Below are positions 16,995 through 25,401 of a DNA stretch of 64,000 nucleotides, piece after piece. The stretch lies in assembly GCF_039522585.1 (NCBI RefSeq), contig NZ_BAAADR010000001.1; one strand, given 5' to 3'. Source of the stretch: Bisbaumannia salifodinae (lineage in GTDB: Bacteria; Pseudomonadota; Gammaproteobacteria; Pseudomonadales; Halomonadaceae). A program made the translations under genes and the position numbers. The stretch's first letter is position 1. Every line of letters begins with the position of its first letter. The notes under the pieces were generated by a model. The model did not search any database. It worked only from the letters and a program-made list of their open reading frames with translations, and was not told the origin of the DNA.

Positions 16995-17807
16995 ATGATG
17001 CTCGACGACAGAGTAACCGCCGAGATTCGCGCTGCAGAACTCTGGCTGGACAATACCACCACCCAGGCCTGCACCATCAGCGAGCTGGCCACTTACCTGG
17101 GCTATTCGGAGTCCCATATCCGGCGGCATTTTCTCCGGCACTTCGGCATGGGACCGGCCCGCTACCGCAATACCCTTCGCCTGGAGCGGACGGCCAGCCT
17201 GCTGCTTCGCAGCCGTGCTCGAGTCATCGATATCGCCACGAGCTGCGGGTTTCGTAGCCACGCCATCTTCAGCCGCGCCTTCCAGCACCACTTTGGCATC
17301 AGCCCCTCGGGGTTTCGTCGCCGTCATGACACGCCGGCGACAAAGGGTCCGCACCATACTGTCAGCGTGGCGCAACGGCCAGCCATCTCCCTATGGGCCA
17401 TTCGCCATTATGGCCTCCCTAACCCCCCGTCACTACCGCACCTATGGCAGCAGTATCGAGGCATCCCCTCCACCCCCAAGGCGCCCCTCCTGGAAGGCGC
17501 CGCTTTCCTGCTGCCGGATGACCCCGCTATCACCCCGAGGCATCGTCAGCGCGTCGATATCGGACTCCAGGGCACCCATCCCTGGCCACCGAGCCCCTAT
17601 CACCGCCGCCTCACCTGCCCCGGCACCCTGGCCGCCTCGATAGCCTTCGATGATCTGGCGCTGCTGCCCATCCTGCATGCCTATCTACTCGATCACTGGT
17701 TGCCTCACCAGCCATGGGCCTATAACGCCGATCCCGTGCGAGTCATTCAGCATGGGCAGCCCCAACACTTCGAGCTGCAGCTGCCCCTCGACCGCGGCGA
17801 GCCCTGA
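16995..17807 (+). CDS. AraC-family regulator with C-terminal GyrI-like effector domain
   Basis: 270 residues from ATG 16995-16997; an in-frame GTG at 16959 is an alternative and neither has a strong ribosome site. The N-terminal half has the double helix-turn-helix of AraC/XylS proteins (ISELATYLGYSESHIRRHF and VIDIATSCGFRSHAIFSRAF, then FGISPSGFR). The C-terminal half (about 110-270) resembles the ligand-binding GyrI/Rob-type domain, with LWQQYRG, VDIGLQGTHPWP and a closing LQLPLD. This order (DNA binding first) is that of Rob-like regulators responding to small hydrophobic molecules. It is transcribed away from the lipoprotein genes and could regulate them; that link is inference. Confidence 0.8.
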   Translation: MMLDDRVTAEIRAAELWLDNTTTQACTISELATYLGYSESHIRRHFLRHFGMGPARYRNTLRLERTASLLLRSRARVIDIATSCGFRSHAIFSRAFQHHFGISPSGFRRRHDTPATKGPHHTVSVAQRPAISLWAIRHYGLPNPPSLPHLWQQYRGIPSTPKAPLLEGAAFLLPDDPAITPRHRQRVDIGLQGTHPWPPSPYHRRLTCPGTLAASIAFDDLALLPILHAYLLDHWLPHQPWAYNADPVRVIQHGQPQHFELQLPLDRGEP

Positions 17808-17826
17808 GCCATCAGACGCATAAAGC

Positions 17827-17854
17827 AAGACCCCCTGCCGAGGCAGAGGGTCTT
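17827..17854. terminator. Bidirectional terminator between the AraC and Lpp-like genes
   Basis: The stem AAGACCC-C-CTGCC pairs with GGCAG-A-GGGTCTT around a 2-base loop. It lies 19 bases past the regulator stop and about 60 bases past the lipoprotein stop on the other strand, so it can serve both convergent transcripts. Confidence 0.75.
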
Positions 17855-17913
17855 GAACAGGCGGGATGCCTGAAGCAACGCACCGGGATGCCAGTGCCCT
17901 GCTGGTACAAGCA

Positions 17914-18177
17914 TTACTTGTACATGGAACGCTCGAACATGCGGTTCATCTCTTCACGGTTCTGCTGAGACATCTGCAGGGCCGCTTGAGCGTCACGCTG
18001 AGCCTGGTTGGCGGTGTTCTGAGCCTGGGTGGCGATGCTGCGAGCCTCGGCCGCGTCGGCCTGAGCGGACTCGGCAGTCATGCGCACTTCTTCCAGGGCG
18101 CTGGTAGATGCACAGCCAGCCAGGATGGCCAGGGAGGCTGCAGCAGCGGTCAGCTTCAGAGTGCTCTTGAGGGTCAT
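17914..18177 (-). CDS. Lpp/OprI-like alanine-zipper outer-membrane lipoprotein
   Basis: 87 residues from an ATG with an ideal AAGGAG site. The lipoprotein signal ends in LAGC, followed by an Ala-rich heptad helix (AQADAAEARSIATQAQ, then NTANQAQRDAQAALQ) that should form a trimeric coiled coil. The protein ends in SMYK, and a terminal Lys is the residue linked to peptidoglycan in Lpp and OprI. Size and composition match Pseudomonas OprI. It has its own promoter at about 18332 and a terminator at 17827, consistent with high expression. The L,D-transpeptidase encoded immediately upstream is a plausible but unproven linking enzyme. Confidence 0.88.
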   Translation of the reverse strand: MTLKSTLKLTAAAASLAILAGCASTSALEEVRMTAESAQADAAEARSIATQAQNTANQAQRDAQAALQMSQQNREEMNRMFERSMYK

Positions 18178-18331
18178 AACGTTCTCCTTGAGGGTCTTCC
18201 TTGGTTTAGCCCGGGTCGGACAAGGTCCGATTCCCTGGGCAGGTCTGCTTGCCACCGAAGCGAGTCATCTCGCCTTCCACTTCGGTCAGCGTGACCATAA
18301 CGGCCAAGCCGTCTTAGTCAAACGCCGTTTT

Positions 18332-18337
18332 ATTATA
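18332..18337 (-). promoter_or_regulatory. Consensus -10 box for the Lpp-like gene
   Basis: On the minus strand TATAAT occurs about 155 bases upstream of the lipoprotein ATG. The matching -35 is weak (TGTAGT about 18 bases away). This would leave a long leader. The call rests on the perfect -10 in otherwise GC-rich DNA and on the expected high expression. Confidence 0.5.
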
Positions 18338-18388
18338 GACGTAGTGCCTTTGTCTACTACAGAAGTTCTTGGTTTCACGATCCTTAGC

Positions 18389-18982
18389 CTAGCGGATCAC
18401 TACCCGCGTGCCAATGTCGACCAGTTGCGACAGGCGCTCGATCTGCTCGTTGGTCACCGCCACGCACCCCTGGGTCCAGTGGAACTGCTGATGGATGCCG
18501 GGATCGCCCTCTCCCAGGCCATGGATGCCGATATAGCCTCCCAGGATGGTGTCCTGGGGAGGACGACCATGGCGTCGCAGGTAGGCGAAATAGTCGTCGT
18601 ACTCTGCCCGGCTCATGACCCCGGCATTAAGGGCATCGCGGGCATGCCAGGGGGTCGGGTAGTCGAGCCCCATGAAGATATGGAACGGGCTCTCGAAATT
18701 GAAGCGATCGATGTGGAATTCCCCGGTGGGCGTGCGACGGTCACCGCGGGTACGGATGGGTGCCGCACCGGCCCGCCCCAGAGAGACCGGATGCATCCGC
18801 TCCAGCTCGCGATACCCGCGGTAGACGAAAAGAGTGGAGCTACGATCATCCACCAATAGCCACAGTTCGTTGTCATGGCGCGGCGCGAAACGCTCCTCGA
18901 GATCGACCAGGCTGGCCTGGGCCGTCGCCATCAGCAGACACAGCACCCCCATCAGGGCGACGATGCGAAGCAGGTAACGCAT
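18389..18982 (-). CDS. Secreted L,D-transpeptidase family protein (YkuD fold)
   Basis: 197 residues with a signal peptide (about 1-23) and a YkuD catalytic domain. The signature is present as IGIHGLGEG (about 152-160) and HWTQGCVAVTN (about 168-178), giving the catalytic His and Cys. Upstream elements such as RRTPTGEFHI are also typical. These enzymes crosslink peptidoglycan through meso-diaminopimelate or attach proteins to it. The overall form, a short single-domain enzyme with PTPWHARD, fits the YafK/ErfK-type group of small enzymes. It lies directly upstream of the Lpp-like gene on the same strand, separated by that gene's promoter. Confidence 0.87.
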   Translation of the reverse strand: MRYLLRIVALMGVLCLLMATAQASLVDLEERFAPRHDNELWLLVDDRSSTLFVYRGYRELERMHPVSLGRAGAAPIRTRGDRRTPTGEFHIDRFNFESPFHIFMGLDYPTPWHARDALNAGVMSRAEYDDYFAYLRRHGRPPQDTILGGYIGIHGLGEGDPGIHQQFHWTQGCVAVTNEQIERLSQLVDIGTRVVIR

Positions 18983-19015
18983 TCGAGACTCTCTTGCAGT
19001 AATAGAAAGCGGACC

Positions 19016-19032
19016 CGGGCGCTTCGCGCCCG
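19016..19032 (-). terminator. Hairpin terminator after the GIY-YIG-like gene
   Basis: Arms CGGGCGC and GCGCCCG enclose a 3-base loop, about 36 bases past the stop at 19068. The minus-strand tail GGTCCGCTTTCTATT is moderately T-rich. Confidence 0.55.
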
Positions 19033-19067
19033 AGCGGAATCACCGCGTATCCTATCACCCTCCGGGC

Positions 19068-19511
19068 TCAGGTCACTCCGCTTTTCCCTTCAGGGGAGAC
19101 GATAAAGTGATTGTTGAGTAGCCGCGTCTTCCCGGAAAGCACCATCTCGGTCTCATCGAAGGTGAAGGTCTCGATGGCCTCACGCTCATTGGCCAGAGGG
19201 CGGTGCTCATGAATCAGGGCCGCGGCACAGCGCTCGCGCATGGTGTAATAGACCACCCCGATGCTGTAGCACAGTTCCTCGTTATCACCCAGCTTGGCGA
19301 GCCAGCGCTCACGGGTCTCGTGGTGAGCAATGGCGTAGTTCACGTTGCGCGACTCGCCAATATAGATCAGCCGATGCAGGGAATAGTCGCCGGTCGCCGC
19401 ATCGTACTCCCCGCCATAGACACAGAAGACTCCCCCATCGTTAGGGATCTCCGTGCGATTGGCATCCCGCCAATAGCCAATCAACTCCAGCGAAAGATAC
19501 TGTCTCGACAT
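19068..19511 (-). CDS. Stand-alone GIY-YIG-like domain protein
   Basis: 147 residues from the ATG at 19509-19511, which follows a perfect AAGGAG site at good spacing. The order of elements fits a GIY-YIG nuclease fold: GGVFCVYGGE (first Tyr strand), RLIYIGESRNV (YIG strand), an Arg in HHETRERW, a Glu in AALIHEHRPLAN and the following Asn. The first strand is FCVY rather than GIY, so the match is remote. No DNA-binding or ATPase partner domain is attached. It stands alone between terminators. A nuclease or damage-response role would be a guess; I only claim the fold, with moderate confidence. Confidence 0.6.
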   Translation of the reverse strand: MSRQYLSLELIGYWRDANRTEIPNDGGVFCVYGGEYDAATGDYSLHRLIYIGESRNVNYAIAHHETRERWLAKLGDNEELCYSIGVVYYTMRERCAAALIHEHRPLANEREAIETFTFDETEMVLSGKTRLLNNHFIVSPEGKSGVT

Positions 19512-19650
19512 AACCTTCTCCTTAGGCCCAGAAGCGATGGGCGCCATGCTAACGCCCCCGGACGGGCGCTCTCCTTTTATCCCAGCAAAGCTTGGTCAAA
19601 CGCGCCAGCCAGTCCCTCAACCCTTTATCACCCCCGCGCACCCAAAACGA

Positions 19651-19672
19651 CGCCGCCGCCCAGAAGGCGGCG
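19651..19672 (-). terminator. Terminator after the small gene at 19701-19940
   Basis: CGCCGCC pairs with GGCGGCG about 29 bases past the stop. The minus-strand tail reads GTCGTTTTGGG, giving a short T-run. Confidence 0.6.
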
Positions 19673-19700
19673 ACAAGATCACGCAGGCGGGCAGGACGGG

Positions 19701-19940
19701 TCAGTGCAGGGTCGCCGGCAACGCCTGGACCTCTTCCTCGTCCCCTTCCACCAGATGACTGCGCGACAGGGCATGATCGATCATCTCCTGTGCCACCTCG
19801 AAGCGGGCGCGGCGCAGCAGCTCGGCGGCCTCCTCGGAGAAGCGGATCCTCACCAGAGGCTCGCCCTCTCCCTCAGCGCTGCGTAGCACGATCTCGCCAT
19901 CGGCGAGCTCGACGATTTCCAGGACTGCGGTATCGGACAC
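19701..19940 (-). CDS. Small conserved acidic protein, function unknown
   Basis: 79 residues from a GTG at 19938-19940. I chose the GTG because AGGAGG stands 5 bases before it, whereas the longer frame would start inside the ybiT terminator hairpin. The protein is acidic with alternating strands (VLEIVELADGEIVLR, then EPLVRIRFSEEAAELL), a helix and a short unstructured tail. There are no membrane segments and no recognised catalytic motif. Similar short proteins occur in Pseudomonas and Halomonas genomes to my knowledge, always uncharacterised. It is flanked by terminators on both sides and so is probably a monocistronic unit. Confidence 0.7.
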   Translation of the reverse strand: MSDTAVLEIVELADGEIVLRSAEGEGEPLVRIRFSEEAAELLRRARFEVAQEMIDHALSRSHLVEGDEEEVQALPATLH

Positions 19941-19971
19941 CCGAACCTCCTCAATTCGATAACAATAGAAA

Positions 19972-19996
19972 GCGGCCATGGCAAATCCATGGCCGC
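19972..19996 (-). terminator. ybiT terminator
   Basis: Perfect 10-base arms GCGGCCATGG and CCATGGCCGC with loop CAAAT are followed on the minus strand by TTTCTATTGTT. It lies about 70 bases past the ybiT stop. A second inverted repeat, GTCGCTAC/GTAGCGAC, spans 20001-20036. Confidence 0.75.
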
Positions 19997-20067
19997 TAAC
20001 GTCGCTACTAGCCTAACATTGTGGCTCGGTAGCGACTAGCGGCAATCTCCCGGGGCGGAGGCGCCCG

Positions 20068-21660
<1,593 letters not shown>

Positions 21661-21801
21661 GGATAAGGGTCCGGTCGATGCATAGAGGGCCGCGATTGTA
21701 CCGGTTATGGCCGCCCGACACACCGGGGAGCGCCCTATACAAGGCTATCGCGACTGGAATGGCTGAGGGCGCCCTTCAGGCATGCCAGCCGCGCGAGCCC
21801 G

Positions 21802-22260
21802 CTACCACTCCTGGCTGGTCTCGCGCAGGGCGGGCAGCAGTGCCTTGAACTCCTTGAGACACCCGGCGAGCTCCCGGGCCAGGGGCTCGCCGGCAGAGGC
21901 GGCGATCAGGCCGCCCGCCGCCTCGCGTCGGGCCGCCCCCTCGACCCCATGCAGGGCCTCGAGGCGCACCAGCAGCACCGCCAGCCAGCTCTCGGGACGC
22001 TCGGCCAGGGCCCGCAACTGGGTCAGCTCCGCCACGGGCTCGTCGCCATCGAGCAGTTCGCGCCAGTCGTGGTGCTCTAGGCGAGCATGCTCGGTGACCT
22101 CCCGCAGCAGCGAATTCAGCGCCAGCTCCAGGGTCGCCAGGGCGCCCTCCTCCAAGGCGCGCCGCCGCGCCTCCTCATGCTCATCGACCTCGGCCGGCGG
22201 CTGAGTCAGCAGCAGTTCGGCCTGGTAGAGCAATTGATTGGTACGGCCCGCCGGTGTCAT
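21802..22260 (-). CDS. DUF6586 family protein
   Basis: 152 residues from the ATG at 22258-22260. The protein is almost entirely alpha-helical and acidic, starting MTPAGRTNQLLYQAELLL, with LNSLLREVTEHARLEHHDW and a C-terminal CLKEFKALLPALRETSQEW. The same type of protein is encoded beside topA in Pseudomonas, where it has no known role; I recall the family as DUF6586. The start codon overlaps the stop of a micro-ORF derived from topA (ATGA), so translation is probably coupled to that chain. GGAGGG lies 9 bases upstream. Confidence 0.8.
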   Translation of the reverse strand: MTPAGRTNQLLYQAELLLTQPPAEVDEHEEARRRALEEGALATLELALNSLLREVTEHARLEHHDWRELLDGDEPVAELTQLRALAERPESWLAVLLVRLEALHGVEGAARREAAGGLIAASAGEPLARELAGCLKEFKALLPALRETSQEW

Positions 22261-22349
22261 AGGTGCTCGCCCTCCACCCGCCACTTGCCGCCCTCGAAAA
22301 AGGTGGCCTTCCAGCCGCTGGCCTTGCCGCTCTTCTCGGTCAGGGTCAT
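22257..22349 (-). CDS. Micro-ORF, second tandem copy of the topA 3' end
   Basis: 30 codons: MTLTEKSGKASGW, then KATFFEGGKWRVEGEHL. It matches the last 27 residues of TopA (MTEEGGKASGW ... GGKWQVEDKRK), with a one-residue insertion and a different end. Its ATG overlaps the stop of the previous micro-ORF and its TGA overlaps the ATG of the DUF6586 gene, both as ATGA. The intact frame and exact junctions suggest in-frame translation, although the peptide itself may be functionless. Confidence 0.5.
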   Translation of the reverse strand: MTLTEKSGKASGWKATFFEGGKWRVEGEHL

Positions 22350-22420
22350 TTGCGCTTGTCCCCCACCTGCCACTTGCCGCTCTCAAAGGCAGCCTTGCCG
22401 CCCTTCTCGGTCAGGGTCAT
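22346..22420 (-). CDS. Micro-ORF, first tandem copy of the topA 3' end
   Basis: 24 codons: MTLTEKGGKAAFESGKWQVG, then DKRK. It repeats the TopA C-terminus with a short internal deletion (the SGWKAT segment is lost). The ATG overlaps the topA stop (AAATGA) and its own stop overlaps the next micro-ORF in the same way. Base-level similarity to topA 22417-22500 is obvious by eye. Confidence 0.5.
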   Translation of the reverse strand: MTLTEKGGKAAFESGKWQVGDKRK

Positions 22421-25044
22421 TTGCGCTTGTCCTCCACCTGCCACTTGCCGCCCTCGAAGGTGGCCTTCCAGCCGCTGGCCTTGCCGCCCTCCTCGGTCAT
22501 CACGTACTGACTCTTGGTCTTGCGGGAGAAGCGGATCTGCGCCGGGCGACCATCCGGGTCTTCGCTGGGCGCCTTGAGCAGGAAGTGATACTTCTCGGGC
22601 AGTTCTTCGGCATGAGCCTTGAGCTCGCGCACCAGGGGCGGGCGGGTCTCGCGATTCTTGGGGAACTGGCTGGCGGCCAGGAAGAGGCCGCTGGCACCGT
22701 CGCGCAGCACATAGTGGTCATCGACCTTCTGGCAGGCCAGCTCCGGCATGGGGATCGGGTCCATCTTCGGCGGCGCCACCTCGCCGCTCTTGAGCAGCTT
22801 GCGGGTGTTCTTGCACTCGTCGTTGGTGCAACCGAAGTACTTGCCGAAGCGACCGCTCTTGAGCTGCATCTCGGAACCGCACTTGTCACACTCGATCACT
22901 GGCCCCTCGTAGCCCTTGATGCGGAACTTGCCCTGCTCCACCTCGTGACCGTCGCAGTCCGGGCTGTTGCCGCAGATATGCAACTTGCGGGTCTCGTCGA
23001 TCAGGTAGCTGTCCATGGCGGTGCCGCATTTGCCACAGCGATGCTTGGCGCGCAGCGCCTCGGTCTCGGCCTCCTCGTCGGCATCGGCGGCCACCGCCTC
23101 CTCGCCGGGGATCAGGTCGATGGTGGTCTTGCAGCGCTCCTTGGGCGGCAGGTTATAGCCGGAGCAGCCCAGGAAGACCCCCGTGGAAGCGGTGCGGATC
23201 TGCATCTTGCGACCGCAGCTGGGGCAGTCGATATCGGTGGGCACCGGCTGGTTGGGACGCATGCCATCGTCGCTCTCGGCCCGCTCCAGCTGACGCTTGA
23301 AGTCGGCATAGAAGGCGTCGAGGAGTTCCCGCCAGTTGCGCTCGCCCTCGGCCACCTGGTCGAGGCTGTCCTCCATCCGCGCGGTAAAGGAGAAGTCCAT
23401 CAGGTCGCGGAAGGACTCCGCCAGGCGGTCGGTGACGATATCGCCGAGTTTCTCCGCGTAGAAGCGGCGGTTCTCCAGCTTGACGTAGCCGCGCTCCTGA
23501 ATGGTGGAGATGATCGCCGCATAGGTGGAGGGGCGGCCGATGCCGCGCTTCTCCAGCTCGCGCACCAGGCTGGCCTCGGTGAAGCGTGCCGGCGGCTTGG
23601 TGAAGTGCTGCTGGGGATCCAGGGTCACCAGGTCGAGCGGCGTCCCCTTGGCCAGGTCCGGCAGCGACTGGTCCTCCTGCTTGCCGGCAGGCTTCATCAC
23701 CCGGGTATAGCCGTCGAACTTGAGCACCCGGCCCTTGGCCTTGAGTTCGTAGCCCTGGGTCTCGACGGTCAGGGTGCTGGAGAGATACTCCGCCGGGGTC
23801 ATCTGACAGGCCACGAACTGACGCCAGATCAGTTCATAGAGCCGCTCGGCATCGCGCTCCATGCCAGAAAGGTCGGTGGCCTTGCGGGTCACCTCGGAGG
23901 GGCGGATCGCCTCGTGGGCCTCCTGGGCCCCTTCCTTGCTGGCATAGCGATTGGGCGACTCGGGCAAGTAACGCGCCCCGAACTCCTCGGTGATATAGTC
24001 CCGGGCGCTGGCCACCGCATCCTGGGAGAGGTTGGTGGAGTCGGTCCGCATATAGGTGATATAGCCCGCCTCGTAGAGGCGCTGGGCCAGGGTCATGGTC
24101 TTCTTCACCGAGAAGCCCAGGCGAGCGCTGGCGGCCTGCTGCAGGGTCGAGGTAATAAAGGGCGCGTTGGGCTTGGAGCGGGTCGGCTTGTCCTCCCGGG
24201 CGGTAATCGCCAGGCTTGCCTTGCGCAGCGCCGCGATGCGCTCCAGGGTCTCCGCCTCGGAGGTGGGGCGGAAGGCCTTGCCGTCCTGACGCACCAGCTC
24301 GAAACGGATCGGCGCCTGTCCCTCGGCGGCCAGGTCGGCATGCACGTCCCAGAACTCCTCCGGCACGAAGGCGCGGATCTCCCGCTCCCGCTCGACGATC
24401 AGGCGCACCGCCACCGACTGCACGCGGCCGGCGGAGAGGCCCCTGGCCACCTTGTTCCAGAGCAGCGGCGAGACCATGAACCCCACCACCCGATCGAGGA
24501 AGCGCCGCGCCTGCTGGGCCTCGACCCGCTCCATCTGCAGCTTGCCGGGGTCCTTGAAGGCCTCCTGGATGGCGTTCTTGGTGATCTCGTTGAACACCAC
24601 CCGCTTGTAGCGGGACGCATCGCCGCCGATGGTCTCCTTGAGGTGCCAGGCGATGGCCTCCCCCTCGCGATCCAAGTCGGTCGCGAGATAGACGGCATCG
24701 GCCTTCTCGGCCTGCTTCTTGAGCTCGGCGACCACCTTCTCCTTGCCGGGCAGCACCTCGTAACGGGCCTCCCAGCCATGCTCCGGGTCGATGCCCATGC
24801 GCCGGATCAGTTGATCCCAGGCCTTGCGTTTCTTGTAGGTGGCCTTCTCCTCCGGCGACATCTTGCGGGTCGCCGCCGCCTGGCGGGCGCGCTCCTTGGG
24901 ATCCGTGGCACCCTTGCCGGAGCCGCTGGTCGGCAGATCACGAATATGCCCCACGCTCGACTTAACGACGAAGTCGTTGCCGAGATACTTATTGATCGTC
25001 TTGGCCTTGGCCGGTGACTCGACGATGACCAGTGACTTGCCCAT
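22417..25044 (-). CDS. topA: DNA topoisomerase I
   Basis: 875 residues from ATG 25042-25044 (GTGGAG upstream), which gives the canonical MGKSLVIVESPAKAKTI. Toprim domain at the N-terminus, with YLATDLDREGEAIAWHLKE holding the DxD acidic cluster. The catalytic Tyr lies in ITYMRTDST (about 330). Three C-terminal zinc fingers are visible: CPSCGRKM...GYNLPPKERC, CGKCGTAM...CGNSPDCDG and CDKCGSEM...CTNDECKN. It relaxes negative supercoils. The last 27 codons are duplicated twice downstream (22257-22420). The reading frame extends upstream of the chosen start but that part has no family match. Confidence 0.96.
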   Translation of the reverse strand: MGKSLVIVESPAKAKTINKYLGNDFVVKSSVGHIRDLPTSGSGKGATDPKERARQAAATRKMSPEEKATYKKRKAWDQLIRRMGIDPEHGWEARYEVLPGKEKVVAELKKQAEKADAVYLATDLDREGEAIAWHLKETIGGDASRYKRVVFNEITKNAIQEAFKDPGKLQMERVEAQQARRFLDRVVGFMVSPLLWNKVARGLSAGRVQSVAVRLIVEREREIRAFVPEEFWDVHADLAAEGQAPIRFELVRQDGKAFRPTSEAETLERIAALRKASLAITAREDKPTRSKPNAPFITSTLQQAASARLGFSVKKTMTLAQRLYEAGYITYMRTDSTNLSQDAVASARDYITEEFGARYLPESPNRYASKEGAQEAHEAIRPSEVTRKATDLSGMERDAERLYELIWRQFVACQMTPAEYLSSTLTVETQGYELKAKGRVLKFDGYTRVMKPAGKQEDQSLPDLAKGTPLDLVTLDPQQHFTKPPARFTEASLVRELEKRGIGRPSTYAAIISTIQERGYVKLENRRFYAEKLGDIVTDRLAESFRDLMDFSFTARMEDSLDQVAEGERNWRELLDAFYADFKRQLERAESDDGMRPNQPVPTDIDCPSCGRKMQIRTASTGVFLGCSGYNLPPKERCKTTIDLIPGEEAVAADADEEAETEALRAKHRCGKCGTAMDSYLIDETRKLHICGNSPDCDGHEVEQGKFRIKGYEGPVIECDKCGSEMQLKSGRFGKYFGCTNDECKNTRKLLKSGEVAPPKMDPIPMPELACQKVDDHYVLRDGASGLFLAASQFPKNRETRPPLVRELKAHAEELPEKYHFLLKAPSEDPDGRPAQIRFSRKTKSQYVMTEEGGKASGWKATFEGGKWQVEDKRK

Positions 25045-25401
25045 AGTGCTCCACTTTCTATGTGCCCGAGACCGGAGGGTCCCGGCATCGATCCCTCGCC
25101 GAAGGGCTCTTCGACGGAAAAATGCGCTTACCCTACCCCAGCCGGCCCCTTCACGCCAGGCCCGCCGCTTTCTGAACCTAGCCCCCGGAATCGGGCCAGG
25201 CAAGCGGCGGACGATGTCACCTCATCGTCATCCATTCGTTACAGACTCCCCCGGCACCCGCTGAGAGGCCCTTTTCACCGAGCGTCGAGCATGGTCTACT
25301 GTGATGTAGTAAAATCACTACATCACAATCATCGAGAATGACGGCGGTCCCGGCCAAGGTGCCCAGACCCCACCCCACGCAGATTCCAGAGGAGTCCTAC
25401 C
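25045..25401. promoter_or_regulatory. Divergent topA-pyk intergenic region
   Basis: About 357 bases with no supported gene. The topA-proximal half is GC-rich and unremarkable. The pyk-proximal half contains a 10-base-arm palindrome (25300-25327) that overlaps a TAAAAT sequence able to serve as a -10 element for pyk, then a 74-base leader ending in AGAGGAG. Confidence 0.5.
25300..25327. promoter_or_regulatory. Perfect palindromic operator upstream of pyk, HexR-like
   Basis: TGTGATGTAG and CTACATCACA flank TAAAATCA. The inner part TGTAGTAAAATCACTACA resembles the HexR motif (TGTARTWWWATTACA-like) known in gammaproteobacteria, where HexR controls pyk, gap, zwf and edd-type genes. The position in the pyk promoter fits. 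No hexR gene lies in this window. Confidence 0.55.

Larger units (their letters stand above)
22257..22500 (-). repeat. Three tandem copies of the topA C-terminal segment
   Basis: The terminal segment of topA (22417-22500) is repeated at 22346-22420 and 22257-22349. Shared blocks on the plus strand include TCAGGGTCATTTGCGCTTGT, at the two copy junctions, and CCACTTGCCG. The repeat unit is about 71-93 bases. Confidence 0.85.

Noticed and set aside
22087..25017. A 976-codon open frame on the plus strand opposite topA
   Set aside because: It lies antisense to a well-supported topA, and its residues are the low-complexity mix produced by reading GC-rich coding DNA on the other strand.
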